Positions 61,689 to 64,000 of a stretch of 64,000 nt of DNA are shown one piece after another. Source of the stretch: Tengunoibacter tsumagoiensis (lineage in GTDB: Bacteria > Chloroflexota > Ktedonobacteria > Ktedonobacterales > Ktedonobacteraceae); contig NZ_BIFR01000001.1 in assembly GCF_003967535.1 (NCBI RefSeq), positions 5,145,001-5,209,000 on the forward strand, given 5' to 3'. Below the pieces are notes generated by a model. It searched no databases and had not been told where the DNA came from. It saw only the letters and a list, made by a program, of their open reading frames with translations. Position numbers and translations under genes: made by a program. Within the stretch, counting starts at the first letter, position 1. Each line of letters starts with the position of its first letter.

Positions 61689-62615
61689 TTACTGGCTTTC
61701 TTCAACCCAGAGTGTGACCGGGAGCATTTGTGGAGCAGGCGCTGCCTCGTTCGAGTTATCACTTACGACGAGCTCTGTATGATAACTCCCAGGAGCAAGC
61801 TTGTCGCTAACGCAACTCACAAGAAGTGTGGCCTTTTCTCCCGGCTGCAAGCTTCCACTGGCTGTATTAACGCTTAAGAGAGGGGCGTTTACATCTGAAT
61901 TCTGTCCAAGCGTCCAGTTCAATGTATGCCCACCAGTATTCGTTATAAAGATCTGCGTTGGATGGGGGTTCTCTCCCTTTCTGGCCATGAGCTGTAGCTC
62001 GCTGGGAAAAAGCAAGATTACAGCCGGTCCTTCAGTCGTCGAAGCTGGCTGACCAACATGGGTGGCAACTGAGGTCACGGTCACCTGCGGCTTTGAAGCA
62101 ATGGCATTAAATGGATGATGCCCAATCAACGCAAATGCAATCAAGCTACTGGCAAGAAGAAAGAAGATGCAAGAGAGCGACAATAAGAGGGAGATAGTCT
62201 TGAGTGATAGGAGCGGACGTGGCAGTCGATAGGCCCGGATTGGCTCTGGTGCCACAATCTCTTGAGCAGGTGTAATTTCTTTGGTGTGGCGCTGGAGTCT
62301 GTGTGCCTTCAATGCTAAGGCTTCATCCGTTGCGGGAAAGAGAATCGCATCTGGTTCTGGCAAAGGCCATGACTGATGGTCAAGTTCGTCGCGTGTTGTA
62401 CGTTGAACATGAATTTTGCTCGAATGATAAGGCTGATCTTCAGGGTGCAGGCCAACATAATGACCAGCTCGATGAGGTGAGGCAAGATGAACTGAAGATG
62501 ACTGAGCCTTTTGGTTAACTCGACGTAGCGGCCTTACAGGTTGACCACACCTCGAACAACGTTGTGAGCCCGCTCTCAACTCCTTCTGACAGATAGCGCA
62601 ACGCTTTGTCTCCAT
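61689..62615 (-). CDS. Zinc-ribbon, single-pass membrane protein with BACON-like extracellular domain
   Basis: A 308-aa protein. The N-terminal zinc ribbon (CAICQKELRAGSQRCSRCG) is followed by a polar linker of about 110 residues and a membrane helix (LLLSLSCIFFLLASSLIAFALI, about 143-165). A C-terminal BACON/immunoglobulin-like domain (about 200-305) includes TNTGGHTLNWTLG, LSVNTASGSLQPGEKATLLVSC and GSYHTELVVSDN. It shares the zinc ribbon-helix-sensor plan with the protein at 59852 and the domain type with the one at 62808. Function unknown. Confidence 0.82.
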   Translation of the reverse strand: METKRCAICQKELRAGSQRCSRCGQPVRPLRRVNQKAQSSSVHLASPHRAGHYVGLHPEDQPYHSSKIHVQRTTRDELDHQSWPLPEPDAILFPATDEALALKAHRLQRHTKEITPAQEIVAPEPIRAYRLPRPLLSLKTISLLLSLSCIFFLLASSLIAFALIGHHPFNAIASKPQVTVTSVATHVGQPASTTEGPAVILLFPSELQLMARKGENPHPTQIFITNTGGHTLNWTLGQNSDVNAPLLSVNTASGSLQPGEKATLLVSCVSDKLAPGSYHTELVVSDNSNEAAPAPQMLPVTLWVEESQ

Positions 62616-62807
62616 TGTATAACGCTCTTGAGGGAAGGCTGACCCGGTTCCAGGTCATTTTCCCCTCTCCTCCTCTCATGACTGTGGCTTATCTTATAGA
62701 GCACGCATGATTGATACGATCGCTCAAGAACTGTGTGCTTTGTATTAGATTAAACGCACAGGAGAGGAGGTTCTCAAAAGCAGATATGCACCAGAGAACG
62801 TTGCACA

Positions 62808-64000
62808 CTAAGAACTGGCATTCACCGTTAGCGATAAGGGTGTTTTTCCGTCTGTCGTTACCAGTACAGAACCGCTATAGGTCACATTATTACTATCGGT
62901 GCCAGTGGCCTTAAGCGTGTAACCCGTGACGCTCGGAAGATAAATGGGCAGGCTGAATTTTCCACTTGCATCAGTCGTAGCAGAAGCAACCGTATTTCCC
63001 AGGGTATCAAGGAGGGTCACTTTGGCTCCGGCAAGGGTACGCGTGTCACAAACCGAAACAGGGCAGGCCAGCACCGTCCCACTGACAAGGGTGCCTGTTA
63101 CTGTAAAGGTGACCGTAATGGTGGTTGGACTTCCCACCACGCTTGCTCCACCACTACCAGCAAGCATCACCGTCAAGGTACCAGTATAGGAGCCTGGCGT
63201 CAATTGAGAAGCATTCGCGCTCACAGAGACGGTCCCTCCCGTTCCTGCATCTGTGCCAGTTAGAGGCGATAGATTTAACCATTTACTGCTTCCTGCATCT
63301 CCTGCAACCGACCAGCTAACGGGACGAGAACAATTGCCAACTTCATTGAGATTTATGGTCTGAGCGCTTGCAGATTGACCAGCCAGAGCGGTAAAAGCTA
63401 ATGAACTGGGTAGCGCTTGTAGTGTACAGGGTTGTTGTACATTCAACGTCACTTGAAAAGATTGTGGGCTCCCTTGCAAGGCAAGACTGGCTGAATCAGT
63501 TGCAGTCAACGCGATCTGCGCAGTATAGATTCCTGGCACAAGGCCAGCAATGCTTGGGGTGACAGTTAAGCTCACCGTCTGAATACTTGAACCCAGCGTT
63601 AAGGCAGGGGCGCTGGTCTTTAACCAGCTGGCGGCTGGGGTAATAGACACATTCAAGCCAACCGGCCAGTTACAGCTCCCAGATGCAGTAATCACCTGCG
63701 TTTGTGGAGAAGGATCAGCCATGCCTTGAGTCGCTGTAAAGATCACAGAGCTCGAAGGTGGGGGTGACAGGGTACACGGAGGCTGCACAGAGAAATTGAC
63801 TCCAACGGTCTGGGGACTTCCACTTGCTGCTACCCCATTTTTATCAACGCCTATGAGTTGCACCTGACCCGCATACGTACCTGTTGTCAGAGCGCTGGCA
63901 CTGACTGTAATTGTCACCTGACCTGTCTGCGCAGGTGCAAGCGAGCCACTGGCCGGGGTAGCACTTAACCATGAGCTCATTGATGCTGGAATAGAGACCG
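62808..64000 (-). CDS. Large BACON-repeat surface protein, C-terminal part only
   Basis: At least 397 residues, open through the right edge. It carries three or more BACON-type immunoglobulin-like repeats, with markers WLSATPASGSLAPAQ, WLKTSAPALTLGSS and WLNLSPLTGTDAGTGG each followed by a PG/TG-x-Y strand. Then comes a C-terminal carboxypeptidase-regulatory-like domain (SVCDTRTLAGAKVTLLDTLG, then TTDASGKFSLP). Such proteins are usually secreted and carbohydrate-associated. The N-terminus is outside the window. Confidence 0.85.
   Translation of the reverse strand, partial: VSIPASMSSWLSATPASGSLAPAQTGQVTITVSASALTTGTYAGQVQLIGVDKNGVAASGSPQTVGVNFSVQPPCTLSPPPSSSVIFTATQGMADPSPQTQVITASGSCNWPVGLNVSITPAASWLKTSAPALTLGSSIQTVSLTVTPSIAGLVPGIYTAQIALTATDSASLALQGSPQSFQVTLNVQQPCTLQALPSSLAFTALAGQSASAQTINLNEVGNCSRPVSWSVAGDAGSSKWLNLSPLTGTDAGTGGTVSVSANASQLTPGSYTGTLTVMLAGSGGASVVGSPTTITVTFTVTGTLVSGTVLACPVSVCDTRTLAGAKVTLLDTLGNTVASATTDASGKFSLPIYLPSVTGYTLKATGTDSNNVTYSGSVLVTTDGKTPLSLTVNASS

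Noticed and set aside
1..64000. tRNA genes
   Set aside because: I scanned intergenic regions for GGTTCGAATCC-type T-arms with matching acceptor stems and saw none; a covariance search (tRNAscan-SE) would settle it.

Overview
The window most likely comes from a Chloroflexota chromosome, probably class Ktedonobacteria. This is inferred from gene content, not from a database search. Pointers are a complete atp operon, a DUF3090 protein, a MutL-like actin-fold protein in an operon with a zinc-ribbon/low-complexity protein, several proteins combining an N-terminal zinc ribbon with low-complexity sequence, and BACON-type surface domains. Many genes start with GTG or TTG behind a strong GGAGG site. 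I saw no tRNA, rRNA, intact insertion sequence or prophage.

Layout. 1-5.2 kb: the start of an Ohr-type peroxide-resistance gene, a divergent TGT-family gene overlapping an Rmt/FmrO-family 16S rRNA methyltransferase, and an AraC regulator divergent from a GH2 glycosidase. 5.3-18.7 kb: an accessory defence island. It holds a TIR-like/NACHT/HEAT protein (1173 aa), a 1636-aa Eco57I/PglX-type adenine methyltransferase abutting a 1161-aa PLD-SNF2 helicase, and then about 1 kb of tandem 187-bp units that each form a very large hairpin. 18.7-25.3 kb: MFS exporter, rlmN, rpmB, and an Asp23/Gls24 - fakA - degV (fatty acid kinase) operon. 25.6-30.4 kb: small and lineage-restricted genes, a dehydrogenase-DUF3090 operon, and a repeat patch resembling a decayed CRISPR. 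30.6-38 kb: the atp operon (atpZ/I-like, B, E, F, H, A, G, D, C) with a near-consensus promoter. 38-46 kb: two envelope proteins, gpmI, a cluster of three DnaA-box matches, and a three-gene operon (LPxW-repeat zinc-ribbon protein, MutL-like ATPase, lipoyl-like/KOW-like protein). 46-64 kb: rusA, DUF92, a GntR/LacI regulator, holA, a MidA-type methyltransferase, DUF427, a GT2 glycosyltransferase, a CopC-CopD fusion, gamma carbonic anhydrase, proline dehydrogenase, a ferredoxin with a substituted cluster ligand, and zinc-ribbon/BACON surface proteins.

How parts work together. The defence island offers two likely layers: a nucleotide-consuming TIR/NACHT sensor and a modification/translocase pair resembling a stripped-down DISARM or BREX. 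The adenine methyltransferase carries a G9 tract and a sharply AT-rich patch in its presumed target-recognition region, which suggest switching and specificity exchange. The hairpin array closes the island against the convergent MFS gene. The atp operon, gpmI, holA, rpmB, rlmN and fakA/degV are ordinary core functions.

Strongest candidates for something undescribed are the methylase/PLD-helicase pair with its hairpin array, the TGT-Rmt overlapping pair, and the LPxW/MutL/KOW-like operon.
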